Assembly: GCA_947593615.1 (NCBI GenBank)
Contig: CANQDR010000019.1
Location: 1 to 44,592 of the forward strand
DNA from: an uncultured Clostridia bacterium
Lineage (GTDB): Bacteria > Bacillota > Clostridia > Oscillospirales > Acutalibacteraceae
Direction of reading: 5' to 3'
Length of the DNA: 44,592 nt
Shown here: positions 17,900-27,093 of the stretch, in pieces
Position numbering within the stretch: position 1 is the first letter of the stretch
Layout: each line of letters opens with the position of its first letter
Translations under genes and position numbers: made by a program
The notes under the pieces: generated by a model
Told to the model about the DNA's origin: nothing
Databases searched by the model: none
Seen by the model: the letters and a program-made list of their open reading frames with translations, nothing else

Positions 17900-20800
17900 T
17901 TATTCACTGTATGAATACCAAGAACCACCCGATTTGCTGCCAGCATTTGCACGATAGCAGTTCATACCATCAGTAACAGTTACATTATTAGTCTGATTTC
18001 TCCAATCGGATGACCCTGACCCTGCAGTATCTTTAAACAAGAAACAAGTTGAACCCGTTTTAAGCGGCTCATCAAAATCATAGTACCAAATATTCGTACC
18101 TGAAATCTGAGTCATCTTTACAGCTGTATTGTTAAGACCACTTTCACCCCAACCGTAAATGTAAACATTTAACCACTTAGCATTCGAGTTGTCGAAGTAA
18201 ACTCTTGAAAGCTCAAAATCAGGCTGCTGCTCAGCTACATAAGGACCTGCATAAACGGTTGTTTCGTCAGTTGACAAAATAAAGCAATTGTTTGTTGATG
18301 AAACAGTTCCTGACCAGCAATTATAAACATTTCCGGTACCTTTATCTTCATCAATTTGCACCGGTGTTTCAGTTACTTTGGTAGTGTTACGATAAACAAT
18401 GCACGAAGTCAATGTGCCAGGAACCTCTGCTGTATAAACATAGGGCCATGCCGATGTATCCTGCTTAAGCAAATAGCTCTCTCCTGTTTTTGTGTCATAC
18501 ACATAAACACTTACACCGTCAGAAGTCATCCAGCCAAGCTGTGTTTTAAAATAGAAAGTATAGGTTGATGGATTGGGACCGGTTGGCTGTGGATCTGTCG
18601 GCTGTGGGTCTGAAATTACTTCATAAGAGAGTGTGAGTGTGCCGTCGCCGTTTTCAACGAGAGTTAATTCACACTGTCCTGCCGGAATCAAAAGTTTGTC
18701 TGCATCTACACCAAGATTATCTGTGTTATAAAGTGTAACCTCTGTAACGTCGCCCTGATAGCCGTCTGTCATATACCACTCTTTATTATCGCCTGTCTTT
18801 ACAGCAACGTAGCTTGTCTGTGTAAAGTTTGTTGTAACCTTGCCATTTACAAATTTGTATTCGCCAAGGTTCTGATAATCTTCTTCACAGCCGTAGTTTG
18901 CACCGTTGATGTATCCAAACAGATAATAATCCTTGGTAAGTTCAGGATCTGTCGGCTGTGGGTCTGTTGGCTGCGGTCCTGAAATTACTTCATAAGAAAG
19001 TGTGAGTGTGCCGTCGCCGTTTTCAACGAGAGTTAATTCACACTGTCCTGCCGGGATCATAAGTTTGTCGGCATCTTCACCAATTGTTGTGGTGTTATAA
19101 AGTGTAACCTCTGTAACTTCACCCTGATAGCCGTCTGTCATAAACCAATCTTTATTATCGCCTGTCTTAACAGCAACGTAGCTTGTCTGTGTGAAGTTTG
19201 TTGTAACCTTGCCGTTTACAAATTTGTATTCGCCAAGGTTCTGATAATCTCCTTCACAGCCGTAATCTGCACCGTTGATGTATCCAAACAGATAATAATC
19301 CTTGGTAAGTTCAGGATCTGTCGGCTGTGGGTCTGTTGGCTGCGGTCCTGAAATTACTTCATAAGAAAGTGTGAGTGTGCCGTCGCCGTTTTCAACGAGA
19401 GTTAATTCACACTGTCCTGCCGGGATCATAAGTTTGTCGGCATCTTCACCAATTGTTGTGGTGTTATAAAGTGTAACCTCTGTAACTTCACCCTGATAGC
19501 CGTCTGTCATAAACCAATCTTTATTATCGCCTGTCTTAACAGCAACGTAGCTTGTCTGTGTGAAGTTTGTTGTAACCTTGCCGTTTACAAATTTGTATTC
19601 GCCAAGGTTCTGATAATCTCCTTCACAGCCGTAGTCTGCACCGTTGATGTATCCAAACAGATAATAATCCTTGGTAAGTTCAGGATCTGTTGGTTTAGGA
19701 GCCATTGTAGTATCCGGCTCTGTTTCTGCTGTTGTTTCGGGCTCTGCTGTTGTTTCAGGCTCTGCTGTTGTTGTCGGGGCAGCGCCTGTAGGAGAAGTTG
19801 AAGGTGTCGGAGAATTGTAAACCTGTCCTGTAATTCCGCAATCCGGTAATGAAACAAGATACTTCTGGATTGCAGTAGCGTCCATTACGGTTATTCTGCC
19901 GTCCTGATCAACATCTGCAAGAACCTGATTTTCTTCAGAAATGAGTTCGATGTCTACTGCATGTTTCTGAATGAGAGTTGCGTCAAATATGCTTATTCTT
20001 TCGTCTCCATCAACATTGCCGTACAGTCTTTCGCCTACAGGACCTGTTGTGGTAGGTACTGGAGTTGTAGGTTTAACAGTTGTTGTCGGCACTGCTGTTG
20101 TAGGTTTAACAGTTGTTGTCGGTTCTGCCGCAGTACCCTTTGTAACATTAGTAGCAGGCTGATTGCTGCCTGATGACGGAACAAGAGTTGTATCTACCCA
20201 AGATGATGAATTCGGATTTCCTAATAATTTTGAAGATCCGCTTATCTTGAGCTTAACTTTTGATGTTTGACCTGGATACTGACGAGGAGCAGAACTTACG
20301 TTACCGCTGTCACTGATAATTACGCATGAATTTGCAGATTTTGCAAGGTTAAACATTGTTTCGTATGGATCTCCAATTGTGTTTCCATCTTCATCTTTGT
20401 CAGTACCAAGACAAGTTTTTGAAGGAACCTCATAATACCAATATCCGGTAGCTTCATCATACTGCATTGGCTGACCCGGCCATGAAGCGTTTGCAAAAGT
20501 CATGCTAGATGAAGTATCTTCATCATAAATATAAATGTTAAACGGTGACTGCCAGTTACTTCTTGTTGAAGGGTCTATGAAAATATACACACCGGAAGAA
20601 TCCGACTCGTTCTTAGTATATTTATAAACAGCTGACGTTTCTTTCTTACCGTCGGTTGCAGTAAGTGTAAGATTGATTGTATCGCCGTAGTTATAGTCAG
20701 AACCTATGCGGATAGTTGTTGTGCCTGTATAAGTAACAGGAGTAGAATCATCCAGGCAGTACGTACCGGAAGTTGCATTTTCAAGTCCAAGTGTTAATGT

Positions 20801-22303
20801 TAAGGTTTCACCATTAAAGCTGCCGCTCTCAACAGAGTTGGTATTCCTCGGAGTTGTTGAGCCGTCATAAACAACTGCAACACCTGTTGAACCGATTGAA
20901 CCTGAAAGAACACCGTTTGATACAGTAAATGTATTGCCTGTAATTGTATCTGTGTAAGTACCGTTTGCAAGACCTGTATCTGAAATACTTACATTCTTAG
21001 TAGTTCCTGAGCAGTTTGAAAGAACAATACCGCTTGTTCCTCTTGCAACATATGCAACGCCGTCTGATGAACCAAGTTTTTCAGACTGACCTACAAACAA
21101 GTTGTGGAACTTATTAATTTCAGAAACAGCTGTGCTCTTGTATGTGGTATCTGTACCGGCCTCACCCATAAGAGCTGTTCCGGGACGAACAAAATAAAGA
21201 GCAGTAGAGTCTTTTCTTGAAGCAACAATTGCCCAAGCTTTAACTATATTTTCATCTGAAACTTTCGATGTATTGCCTGTAGAACCTAAATAAGTATCGT
21301 GTGATTCAGCCCACAATACTGCTTTTGAAGCACTTACGCCTGACTTGTATGTAGGACTTGCAGCGCTTGCAGCATTACCGTTTCTTACGTTAGAAAGAAC
21401 AGAGTCGCCTGTTGTGTTATCGGTAATACTTATGTAGTCTGTATATGAGCTGTACTTTCTGCCTGCACCGCAGGTATTAAGAACTTCGCCGTAAATATAA
21501 AGGTTGCCGCCTGTTTTTTGTTTATAATAATTTCCGGCAGAGCTTGTTATATTCGGCCAGTAGTCAGATTTGTATTCGCCGTCGTCAGGAGTCTCAATAT
21601 GCTTTGCAGCGTCAAAACGGAAACCGTCAACACCGCAGTCAATACAATCCTTAAGAAGTGCGATTACTGCATCCTGAACATTTTTATTTCCTGTGTTCAA
21701 ATCAGGGCAAGATGATACATGACCCTGAACAACATTTTGAATAGAATTATCGTTTGCACTAATGCTGTTTGAACGGAAATATGTACTCTTGTTGTTGTAG
21801 AAATCAGGCTGATATGTCTGTATCAGCGGGCTTAAAGAGTTAGGATTCTGCTCTGTCTCATTGCCCATATGGTTGGAAACAATATCACAGATGATCTTTA
21901 CTCCGTATTTGTCTGCTTCGGCACAAAGTGATCTAAGGTCTTCTTTAGTGCCGAGCCATGATTTCTCTGCAATCTGCATACTTACAGGCTGATACAGTTT
22001 CCACCACTGACCAACAACATCGTTTGAAGAACCGTAGTCCTTCGCCTGCTGAACAGGAGATGTCTGAACAGTTGTGTAACCTGCCGCTGCAATTGCAGGG
22101 AGATTTTCCTTGATTGAATTGTAAGACCAGTTAAAAGCATGCAATATAACACCGTCTTTTACTTCACTCTGCAGCGCAGAATCATTTGCTGCCTGAGGTG
22201 CGTCGGCAGTTTCTGCTGCATTAGCAGATATTACAAACGCCGTAGATGAGGTGATCATAGTTGCCGCAATAACAAGACTTGCAAGCTTTCTGAAGATTTT
22301 CAT
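17900..22303 (-). CDS. secreted multidomain alpha-amylase with internal dockerin (GH13)
   Basis: A 1467-residue extracellular amylase. Signal peptide 1-29 (cleavage near SANA-A). GH13 catalytic domain about 44-400 with DIVSNHMG, GFRFDAAKH (nucleophile Asp231), YGEVL (Glu273) and ESHDTY (Asp336), resembling the B. subtilis AmyE subgroup; a C domain to about 480; a beta-rich module about 490-565; a CBM26-like starch-binding module about 571-687; a Pro/Thr linker; a type I dockerin about 762-820 with two calcium loops (GNVDGDERIS and ADVDQDGRIT) and paired IQK motifs; a second linker; three 123-residue repeats (875-about 1240); then two beta-sandwich modules (about 1246-1360 and 1366-1467), the last CBM26-like. 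The dockerin implies docking to a cohesin scaffold, as in the R. bromii amylosome. Start: ATG at 22303, after AGGA; the ATG six codons earlier lacks a site. Confidence 0.92.
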   Translation of the reverse strand: MKIFRKLASLVIAATMITSSTAFVISANAAETADAPQAANDSALQSEVKDGVILHAFNWSYNSIKENLPAIAAAGYTTVQTSPVQQAKDYGSSNDVVGQWWKLYQPVSMQIAEKSWLGTKEDLRSLCAEADKYGVKIICDIVSNHMGNETEQNPNSLSPLIQTYQPDFYNNKSTYFRSNSISANDNSIQNVVQGHVSSCPDLNTGNKNVQDAVIALLKDCIDCGVDGFRFDAAKHIETPDDGEYKSDYWPNITSSAGNYYKQKTGGNLYIYGEVLNTCGAGRKYSSYTDYISITDNTTGDSVLSNVRNGNAASAASPTYKSGVSASKAVLWAESHDTYLGSTGNTSKVSDENIVKAWAIVASRKDSTALYFVRPGTALMGEAGTDTTYKSTAVSEINKFHNLFVGQSEKLGSSDGVAYVARGTSGIVLSNCSGTTKNVSISDTGLANGTYTDTITGNTFTVSNGVLSGSIGSTGVAVVYDGSTTPRNTNSVESGSFNGETLTLTLGLENATSGTYCLDDSTPVTYTGTTTIRIGSDYNYGDTINLTLTATDGKKETSAVYKYTKNESDSSGVYIFIDPSTRSNWQSPFNIYIYDEDTSSSMTFANASWPGQPMQYDEATGYWYYEVPSKTCLGTDKDEDGNTIGDPYETMFNLAKSANSCVIISDSGNVSSAPRQYPGQTSKVKLKISGSSKLLGNPNSSSWVDTTLVPSSGSNQPATNVTKGTAAEPTTTVKPTTAVPTTTVKPTTPVPTTTGPVGERLYGNVDGDERISIFDATLIQKHAVDIELISEENQVLADVDQDGRITVMDATAIQKYLVSLPDCGITGQVYNSPTPSTSPTGAAPTTTAEPETTAEPETTAETEPDTTMAPKPTDPELTKDYYLFGYINGADYGCEGDYQNLGEYKFVNGKVTTNFTQTSYVAVKTGDNKDWFMTDGYQGEVTEVTLYNTTTIGEDADKLMIPAGQCELTLVENGDGTLTLSYEVISGPQPTDPQPTDPELTKDYYLFGYINGADYGCEGDYQNLGEYKFVNGKVTTNFTQTSYVAVKTGDNKDWFMTDGYQGEVTEVTLYNTTTIGEDADKLMIPAGQCELTLVENGDGTLTLSYEVISGPQPTDPQPTDPELTKDYYLFGYINGANYGCEEDYQNLGEYKFVNGKVTTNFTQTSYVAVKTGDNKEWYMTDGYQGDVTEVTLYNTDNLGVDADKLLIPAGQCELTLVENGDGTLTLSYEVISDPQPTDPQPTGPNPSTYTFYFKTQLGWMTSDGVSVYVYDTKTGESYLLKQDTSAWPYVYTAEVPGTLTSCIVYRNTTKVTETPVQIDEDKGTGNVYNCWSGTVSSTNNCFILSTDETTVYAGPYVAEQQPDFELSRVYFDNSNAKWLNVYIYGWGESGLNNTAVKMTQISGTNIWYYDFDEPLKTGSTCFLFKDTAGSGSSDWRNQTNNVTVTDGMNCYRANAGSKSGGSWYSYSE
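18591..19688 (-). repeat. three tandem 123-residue (369-bp) coding repeats
   Basis: The anchor GGATCT recurs on the plus strand at 18591, 18945, 19314 and 19683, giving spacings of 354, 369 and 369. The two 369-bp units encode identical protein and differ at only a few silent bases; the 3'-most unit is more diverged (for example GANYGCEEDY, NKEWYM, NTDNLGVDADKL) and 15 bases shorter in its linker. Each unit is ELTKDYYLFGYING..., ending in a PQPTDP linker. The identity of the first two points to recent duplication. Confidence 0.95.
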
Positions 22304-22519
22304 CAAAAAACATCCTTTCATAAAATTTCATTATCATTATAACAAATATAGCAAAAAAAGTATATATTTTATCTTACAAATTAATAAGTTTTCTTTTGTG
22401 CATAATACACATTAATTGTATTTGCTGTAAATAGAGAAATTTTTTAATTAAAATCATTCTAAATTTTTAATATTTTATATATATATTTATCTTATACTTA
22501 TTTTTTATAATATAACCAA
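22304..22519. other. AT-rich intergenic region between the amylase and pot operon
   Basis: Apart from the amylase -10 box (22336-22341), this stretch holds no reading frame and no structured RNA that I can recognise. It is extremely AT-rich, with runs such as alternating TA around 22470-22485, and probably carries upstream elements of both divergent promoters. Confidence 0.6.
22336..22341 (-). promoter_or_regulatory. likely -10 box of the amylase gene
   Basis: Minus strand TTGTTATAATG, an AT-rich TATAAT 33-38 bases before the chosen start codon. No convincing -35 box stands 17 bases upstream (TATACT at best), so an activator may be required; this would fit starch-responsive control but is inference. 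Confidence 0.45.
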
Positions 22520-22548
22520 TTGACTTTTCACTTATATTAGAATATAAT
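22520..22548 (+). promoter_or_regulatory. promoter of the potABCD operon
   Basis: TTGACT (22520-22525), 17-base spacer, TATAAT (22543-22548). It lies 160 bases upstream of potA, leaving a leader of about 150 nt that contains the hairpin at 22609-22680. Confidence 0.8.
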
Positions 22549-22608
22549 TCTATTGTTATAAACTACTCAATCAATCATAGTTATGTCTTTACAAAGAAGT
22601 AAATTTGT

Positions 22609-22680
22609 AGGGGCGGACTGTGTTCGCCTGCAAATATCAGTTTTATACTTGCAGACTCGGCACAATCCGCCCTGTTTTTA
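22609..22680 (+). promoter_or_regulatory. terminator-like leader hairpin upstream of potA
   Basis: Left arm GGGGCGGACTGTG (22609-22621 region) pairs with CACAATCCGCCC (22661-22672), one mismatch; an upper stem pairs CTGCAA with TTGCAG; a TTTTTA tract follows at 22675-22680. It is by far the most GC-rich sequence in this intergenic region and lies between the operon promoter and the potA ribosome site. It can be an attenuator or a mobile hairpin repeat; the sequence alone does not decide. Confidence 0.55.
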
Positions 22681-22708
22681 ATAAATCAATAAGAACAGGG
22701 GTGCATAA

Positions 22709-24127
22709 ATGGAGCAGTTATCTAAAAAGGTCATTGTATCATTAAAGGATATTTTTGTCAGCTTTGACGGAGAAGTAATTCTTAACCACATTAATCTTGA
22801 CATATGTGAAAAGGAATTTGTAACCATTTTAGGTCCGAGCGGCTGCGGCAAAACCACGACTTTGAGAATAATCGGCGGTTTTGTTGAACCCGACAGCGGC
22901 GACGTTATTTTTGACGGGACCCGCATTAACAATACCCCTCCAAACAAAAGAAACGTAAATACCGTTTTTCAGAAATATTCGCTGTTCCCTCATCTTAATG
23001 TATTTGACAATGTAGCCTTTGGTCTTAAACTGAAAAAAATACCTAAGGATGAAATAAAAAATAGAGTTTCAAAAATGCTTGCCACCGTTGACCTCAAGGG
23101 TTATGAAAAGCGTTCCGTGTCAAAGCTCTCCGGTGGTCAGCAGCAGCGTGTTGCAATTGCAAGAGCACTTGTCTGCGACCCCGATATAATTCTATTGGAC
23201 GAACCTCTCGGCGCCCTTGATTTAAAGCTCAGAAAGAGTATGCAGATTGAATTAAAGGAAATTCAGCAAAAAACTCAGAAAACTTTCATTTATGTTACAC
23301 ACGACCAGGAGGAAGCTCTTACAATGAGCGACCGCGTTGTAGTTATGAACAACGGAGTAATTGAGCAAATAGGCACTCCAGAAGATATATACAACGAGCC
23401 TGTCAACGCATTCGTAGCTGATTTTATCGGCGAGGCAAATATACTCAACGGCACAATGATAGATGACTGCCGTATCAAAGTTTTAGGCAATGAGCTTGAA
23501 TGTGTTGACAAGGGATTTGGTAAAAATACTCCTGTAGATGTAGTCATTCGTCCTGAAGACATTGAAATAACTTCTCCCGAAAACGGACAGCTCGTCGGTA
23601 CGGTCGTAAACTCAACCTTTAAGGGAGTTCACTATGAAATGAGCGTTATGTGCGGAAAGTGCGAAATACTCATTCAATCTACGCAGAATGCCGAAATAGG
23701 AAGCCTTATAGGCATGCGTGTAATTCCGTTTAATATCCAGATTATGAACAAACTGCTTCCATTTTATGACAATATTATTGAAACCGAAGTATCTTACGGC
23801 AACAAGGAGGAAAATTACTTTGAGTTCGTCCTTGAAGATGAAACCGTTAAAGTTAACGGTCATTTCTTTGAAACAGGTACTAAAGTTAAAATAACGCTTC
23901 CGCCTGACGCCCTTTCTCTTGCGGGCGATGGGATCGGTGATTTAAAAGATTTATACATAGAGTCTGTTGTTTATAAGGGAGAGCATAACGAAATCATACT
24001 TGAGTCGGACGAAAGAAAATGGCTTATGCTGAGCAATACAGATGAGCAGGTTGCAACCTATGTTCCCCTCGCATTTGATTTTTCAAAGGCTTCTTTTGAA
24101 GTTATTGAAAATGTTAAGGAGGGTTAA
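22709..24127 (+). CDS. potA: spermidine/putrescine ABC transporter ATPase PotA
   Basis: ATPase of the polyamine importer. Walker [12 protein letters not shown] (about 41), Q-loop [10 protein letters not shown], signature KLSGGQQQR (about 143), Walker [13 protein letters not shown] and switch histidine VTHDQEEA are all intact; a TOBE-like domain follows (about 240-350). At 472 residues it is about 100 longer than usual PotA, with an extra beta-rich C-terminal extension (about 350-472) that may be a second TOBE-like unit. The ATG follows AGGGGTG. It is the first gene of potABCD and is followed by potB after two bases. Confidence 0.92.
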   Translation: MEQLSKKVIVSLKDIFVSFDGEVILNHINLDICEKEFVTILGPSGCGKTTTLRIIGGFVEPDSGDVIFDGTRINNTPPNKRNVNTVFQKYSLFPHLNVFDNVAFGLKLKKIPKDEIKNRVSKMLATVDLKGYEKRSVSKLSGGQQQRVAIARALVCDPDIILLDEPLGALDLKLRKSMQIELKEIQQKTQKTFIYVTHDQEEALTMSDRVVVMNNGVIEQIGTPEDIYNEPVNAFVADFIGEANILNGTMIDDCRIKVLGNELECVDKGFGKNTPVDVVIRPEDIEITSPENGQLVGTVVNSTFKGVHYEMSVMCGKCEILIQSTQNAEIGSLIGMRVIPFNIQIMNKLLPFYDNIIETEVSYGNKEENYFEFVLEDETVKVNGHFFETGTKVKITLPPDALSLAGDGIGDLKDLYIESVVYKGEHNEIILESDERKWLMLSNTDEQVATYVPLAFDFSKASFEVIENVKEG

Positions 24128-24129
24128 TA

Positions 24130-24921
24130 ATGAAATCCCGCAAACCCTCTATTCCCTACATCATATGGATGCTCGTATTTACAATGATACCCATTATAAT
24201 GATAGGATTTACGGCTTTTACCGACAAACAGGGAAATTTTTCGCTTGAACCGTTTACAAAAGCATTTAATTATTCAGAGGTATTTTTAAAATCGCTTTGG
24301 ATTGCGCTTTTATCCACGGCTATTTGTCTTGTTCTTGCATATCCGCTTGCTTATCTTATTGCGGGAATGAAACATTCAACGCAAAATACCGTTATAATGC
24401 TTTTGATGATTCCGATGTGGATGAACTTTCTTCTGAGAATTTATGCCTGGATAACCCTGCTTCAGGATAACGGACCGATAGATATGGCATTATCTCTGCT
24501 GGGTATTCATGCCACATACATAGGCAATACCGGAGCGGTGATCCTCGGTATGGTTTATGAATATCTGCCGTTTATGGTGCTTCCTATTTATACTGTTATG
24601 AGCAAAATAGACTCAGGTCTTATTGAGGCGGCACAGGATCTCGGCTCAAACCGCTTCTCGGTATTCAGAAGAGTAATTGCTCCGTTAAGCATTCCGGGGA
24701 TTATTTCGGGAATTACCATGGTCTTTGTTCCGAGTGCAAGTACATTCCTTGTATCTCAGTATCTCGGAGGGACCGATGACATTATGATTGGCGACGTAAT
24801 TGACAAAATCTTTTGGACAGACCAGAACACGGGATCGGCAATTTCGCTTATACTTATGATTTTTATTTTTGTATTCCTCATAATTATGAATTTATTCGGT
24901 GATGAGGAGGCGATAGCATGA
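24130..24921 (+). CDS. potB: spermidine/putrescine ABC transporter permease PotB
   Basis: A 263-residue membrane permease with six predicted helices and the EAA coupling motif (EAAQDLGSNRFSVFRRVIAP, about 177-196) that contacts PotA. Position in the operon between potA and potC and the N-terminal region with an extracellular loop are typical of PotB. GGAGGGTTAATA precedes the ATG. The stop overlaps the potC start (ATGA). Confidence 0.92.
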   Translation: MKSRKPSIPYIIWMLVFTMIPIIMIGFTAFTDKQGNFSLEPFTKAFNYSEVFLKSLWIALLSTAICLVLAYPLAYLIAGMKHSTQNTVIMLLMIPMWMNFLLRIYAWITLLQDNGPIDMALSLLGIHATYIGNTGAVILGMVYEYLPFMVLPIYTVMSKIDSGLIEAAQDLGSNRFSVFRRVIAPLSIPGIISGITMVFVPSASTFLVSQYLGGTDDIMIGDVIDKIFWTDQNTGSAISLILMIFIFVFLIIMNLFGDEEAIA

Positions 24922-25733
24922 AAAATACAAAACAGAAAAGCGGCATTTTATCTAAAGTATACATAGCAATCATAATGCTGTTTCTCTATGCGCCGATCGC
25001 CGTTCTGATTTTTTATTCGTTCAATGTCGGCAAAACTACTGTTTGGAAAGGCTTTTCGCTTAAATGGTACGAACAGCTTTTTAAAGATGATAACATTATG
25101 AATGCACTCGGAAATACTCTGATCATCGCCGTACTGGCTTCATTATTTGCAACAATTCTCGGCACAGCCGCCGCCATAGGCATAAGTAACTTCAGGGGCA
25201 AAAAACGTCTTATTATTCAGAACGTTTCAAACATACCAATTATCAGTCCCGATATTGTAACAGGCGTTTCGCTTATGCTTTTGTTTACCTTCCTTGGAGT
25301 TATGTTCAACTTTGAGATGGGATTTTTCACGGTCCTGCTTTCACACATATGCTTTTGTGTGCCGTTTGTAGTGCTCAGCGTAATGCCGCGTATAACGAGA
25401 ATGGACCAAAGCATTTACGATGCCGCTCTTGATTTGGGATGTAATCAGTGGCAGGCATTTTACAAGGTGGTTATTCACGAGCTTATGCCCGGAATTTTCT
25501 CGGGACTTCTTATGAGCTTTACTTACTCGCTTGACGACTTTATAATCACATATTTTACCCGCGGTGCAAAATTCCAGAATCTGTCCATTGAAATTTATTC
25601 AATGACGCACAGAAAAATTTCACCGAAAATCAATGCTCTGTCCGCTCTGCTTTTCCTCGCGGTGCTTGTAATAATGATTATCATTAATCTGCACGACAGA
25701 CACGAAGAAAAGATCAAAGCACAAAAGACATGA
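24918..25733 (+). CDS. potC: spermidine/putrescine ABC transporter permease PotC
   Basis: A 271-residue permease partner of PotB, with six predicted helices, the N-terminal motif AIMLFLYAPIAVLIFYSFN typical of PotC, and the EAA-loop variant DAALDLGCNQWQAFYKVVIH (about 172-191). It overlaps potB by four bases, with GAGGAGG as ribosome site, so both permeases are made in coupled amounts. Confidence 0.92.
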   Translation: MKNTKQKSGILSKVYIAIIMLFLYAPIAVLIFYSFNVGKTTVWKGFSLKWYEQLFKDDNIMNALGNTLIIAVLASLFATILGTAAAIGISNFRGKKRLIIQNVSNIPIISPDIVTGVSLMLLFTFLGVMFNFEMGFFTVLLSHICFCVPFVVLSVMPRITRMDQSIYDAALDLGCNQWQAFYKVVIHELMPGIFSGLLMSFTYSLDDFIITYFTRGAKFQNLSIEIYSMTHRKISPKINALSALLFLAVLVIMIIINLHDRHEEKIKAQKT

Positions 25734-25763
25734 TTAATAAATTTATTTTAGGGAGATTGAGAA

Positions 25764-26843
25764 ATGAAAAAAATCATCAGTATTATCCTTGCCGCAACTC
25801 TTGCGGCAGCAAGCGTTGCCGGGCTTTCGGGCTGCGGCGGCACCAGCAGCGGTAATGAGGGCGAAGTTAACGTCTACAACTGGGGCGAATACATTGCAAA
25901 CGGCGAAGACGACCTTATGGACGTTATAGACGAGTTTGAAAATGAAACCAACATCAAAGTTAACTATACCACATATGAAACAAACGAAGAGCTTTATAAT
26001 ATGCTTAAAAACAGCAACGTAAGCTATGATGTTATTATACCGTCAGACTATATGATAAGTAAGCTGATTGAAGAGGATATGCTGCTTGAACTTAATTATG
26101 ACAACATACCTAATTATAAATATATTATGGACCGTTTCAAAAAACTTGACTGCGATCCAGAAAGTAAATATACGGTTTGCTACAGTTGGGGAGTAACCGC
26201 AATGATTTATGACAAAACTAAGGTCAGCAAAAAACCTACGTCTTGGGAAGCATTGTGGGACAAAAATCTGCGCGGTCAGATTTTGATGTTTAACAACAAT
26301 CGAGACGCTATGGCTATAGCAATGCAGCTTTGCGGAATCAACCCCTCAAACTGTACAAAAGAAGATGTTGACAAAGCGGCTGCAAAGCTCCGCGAGCAAA
26401 AGCCGTTGCTTAAAAAATATGTAATGGATCAGGTATTTAACGAAATGGAAAACGGACAGTCGGCTATTGCGCCGTACTACGCAGGCGATATTGTTACAAT
26501 GATGGACGTAAATGAAAATCTTGATTACGCTATGCCTGTTGACGGAGCAAACCTGTTTTATGACGCAATGTGTATTCCTGCTTGCAGCAAAAACAAGGAA
26601 AATGCCGAGAAGTTCATTAACTTTATGCAAAAGCCTGAGATTGCCGCTGAGAATTTTAAATATCTCTGCTATGCAACGCCTAATCAGGAAGCTTATGATA
26701 ATTATATTGACGACGAATATAAAAACAACGAGCTGATTTTCCCGAGTGATGAATATCTTGACAAATGCTATGTGTTTACAAATGTTTCAGACGAAGTTTA
26801 TTCTTATATGCAGGAACAGTTTGTAAATATTCAGGCTGATTAA
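25764..26843 (+). CDS. potD: spermidine/putrescine-binding lipoprotein PotD
   Basis: Extracellular substrate-binding protein, 359 residues, anchored by lipid: signal sequence with lipobox GLSGC (Cys about 24). The mature part has the family patterns VNVYNWGEYI, DVIIPSDYMISKL, YSWGVTAMIYD and SWEALWD. It captures polyamines for PotABC. The gene follows potC by 30 bases with its own GGGAGA site, and an intrinsic terminator at 26879 ends the operon. Confidence 0.93.
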   Translation: MKKIISIILAATLAAASVAGLSGCGGTSSGNEGEVNVYNWGEYIANGEDDLMDVIDEFENETNIKVNYTTYETNEELYNMLKNSNVSYDVIIPSDYMISKLIEEDMLLELNYDNIPNYKYIMDRFKKLDCDPESKYTVCYSWGVTAMIYDKTKVSKKPTSWEALWDKNLRGQILMFNNNRDAMAIAMQLCGINPSNCTKEDVDKAAAKLREQKPLLKKYVMDQVFNEMENGQSAIAPYYAGDIVTMMDVNENLDYAMPVDGANLFYDAMCIPACSKNKENAEKFINFMQKPEIAAENFKYLCYATPNQEAYDNYIDDEYKNNELIFPSDEYLDKCYVFTNVSDEVYSYMQEQFVNIQAD

Positions 26844-26878
26844 GCTTAAAACAGCTTAATTAACTAAACACTGATAAA

Positions 26879-26907
26879 AATGCAGCAATCTTTGCTGCAT
26901 TTTTTTG
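26879..26907 (+). terminator. intrinsic terminator of the pot operon
   Basis: AATGCAGCAA, loop TCTTT, then the complementary GCTGCATT running into seven T residues. It begins 36 bases after the potD stop and is a canonical rho-independent terminator. Confidence 0.92.
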
Positions 26908-26916
26908 CCTTACTGC

Positions 26917-26960
26917 ACACCCTGTTCCCGTAAACTTTCTGTTTTTCGAGAACAGGGTGT
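26917..26960. other. second inverted repeat after the pot operon
   Basis: Perfect 11-bp arms (ACACCCTGTTC at 26917-26927 and its complement at 26950-26960) flank a 22-base loop. It follows the canonical terminator directly and precedes the next promoter by 70 bases. It has no strong U-tract; it may be a backup terminator or the remains of a hairpin repeat. Confidence 0.5.
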
Positions 26961-27030
26961 TTGTCTGTCACAAAATCTGCTCAAAAATCAGCTTCACCAT
27001 TTAATTAGAAATCTGTTTAAGTAAATTATG

Positions 27031-27059
27031 TTGATGATTACATAATTTTGGTGTACAAT
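27031..27059 (+). promoter_or_regulatory. promoter of the ABC exporter operon
   Basis: TTGATG (27031-27036), 17-base spacer, TACAAT (27054-27059). It sets transcription at about 27066, which supports the downstream ATG at 27094 as the start of the first exporter gene, since the ATG at 27064 would sit at the transcript end. Confidence 0.65.
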
Positions 27060-27093
27060 AATTATGATTATAATTTATCAACAGGGTTTTGAA

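Noticed and set aside
18591..19688. Regular repeats that could be mistaken for a CRISPR or satellite array
   Set aside because: The 369-bp period is in frame and encodes repeated protein modules; units are far longer than CRISPR repeats and there are no spacers.
19971..20173. Plus-strand frames opposite the amylase linkers, rich in V, G and C
   Set aside because: They arise from the repetitive Pro/Thr codons of the linker and have no independent support.
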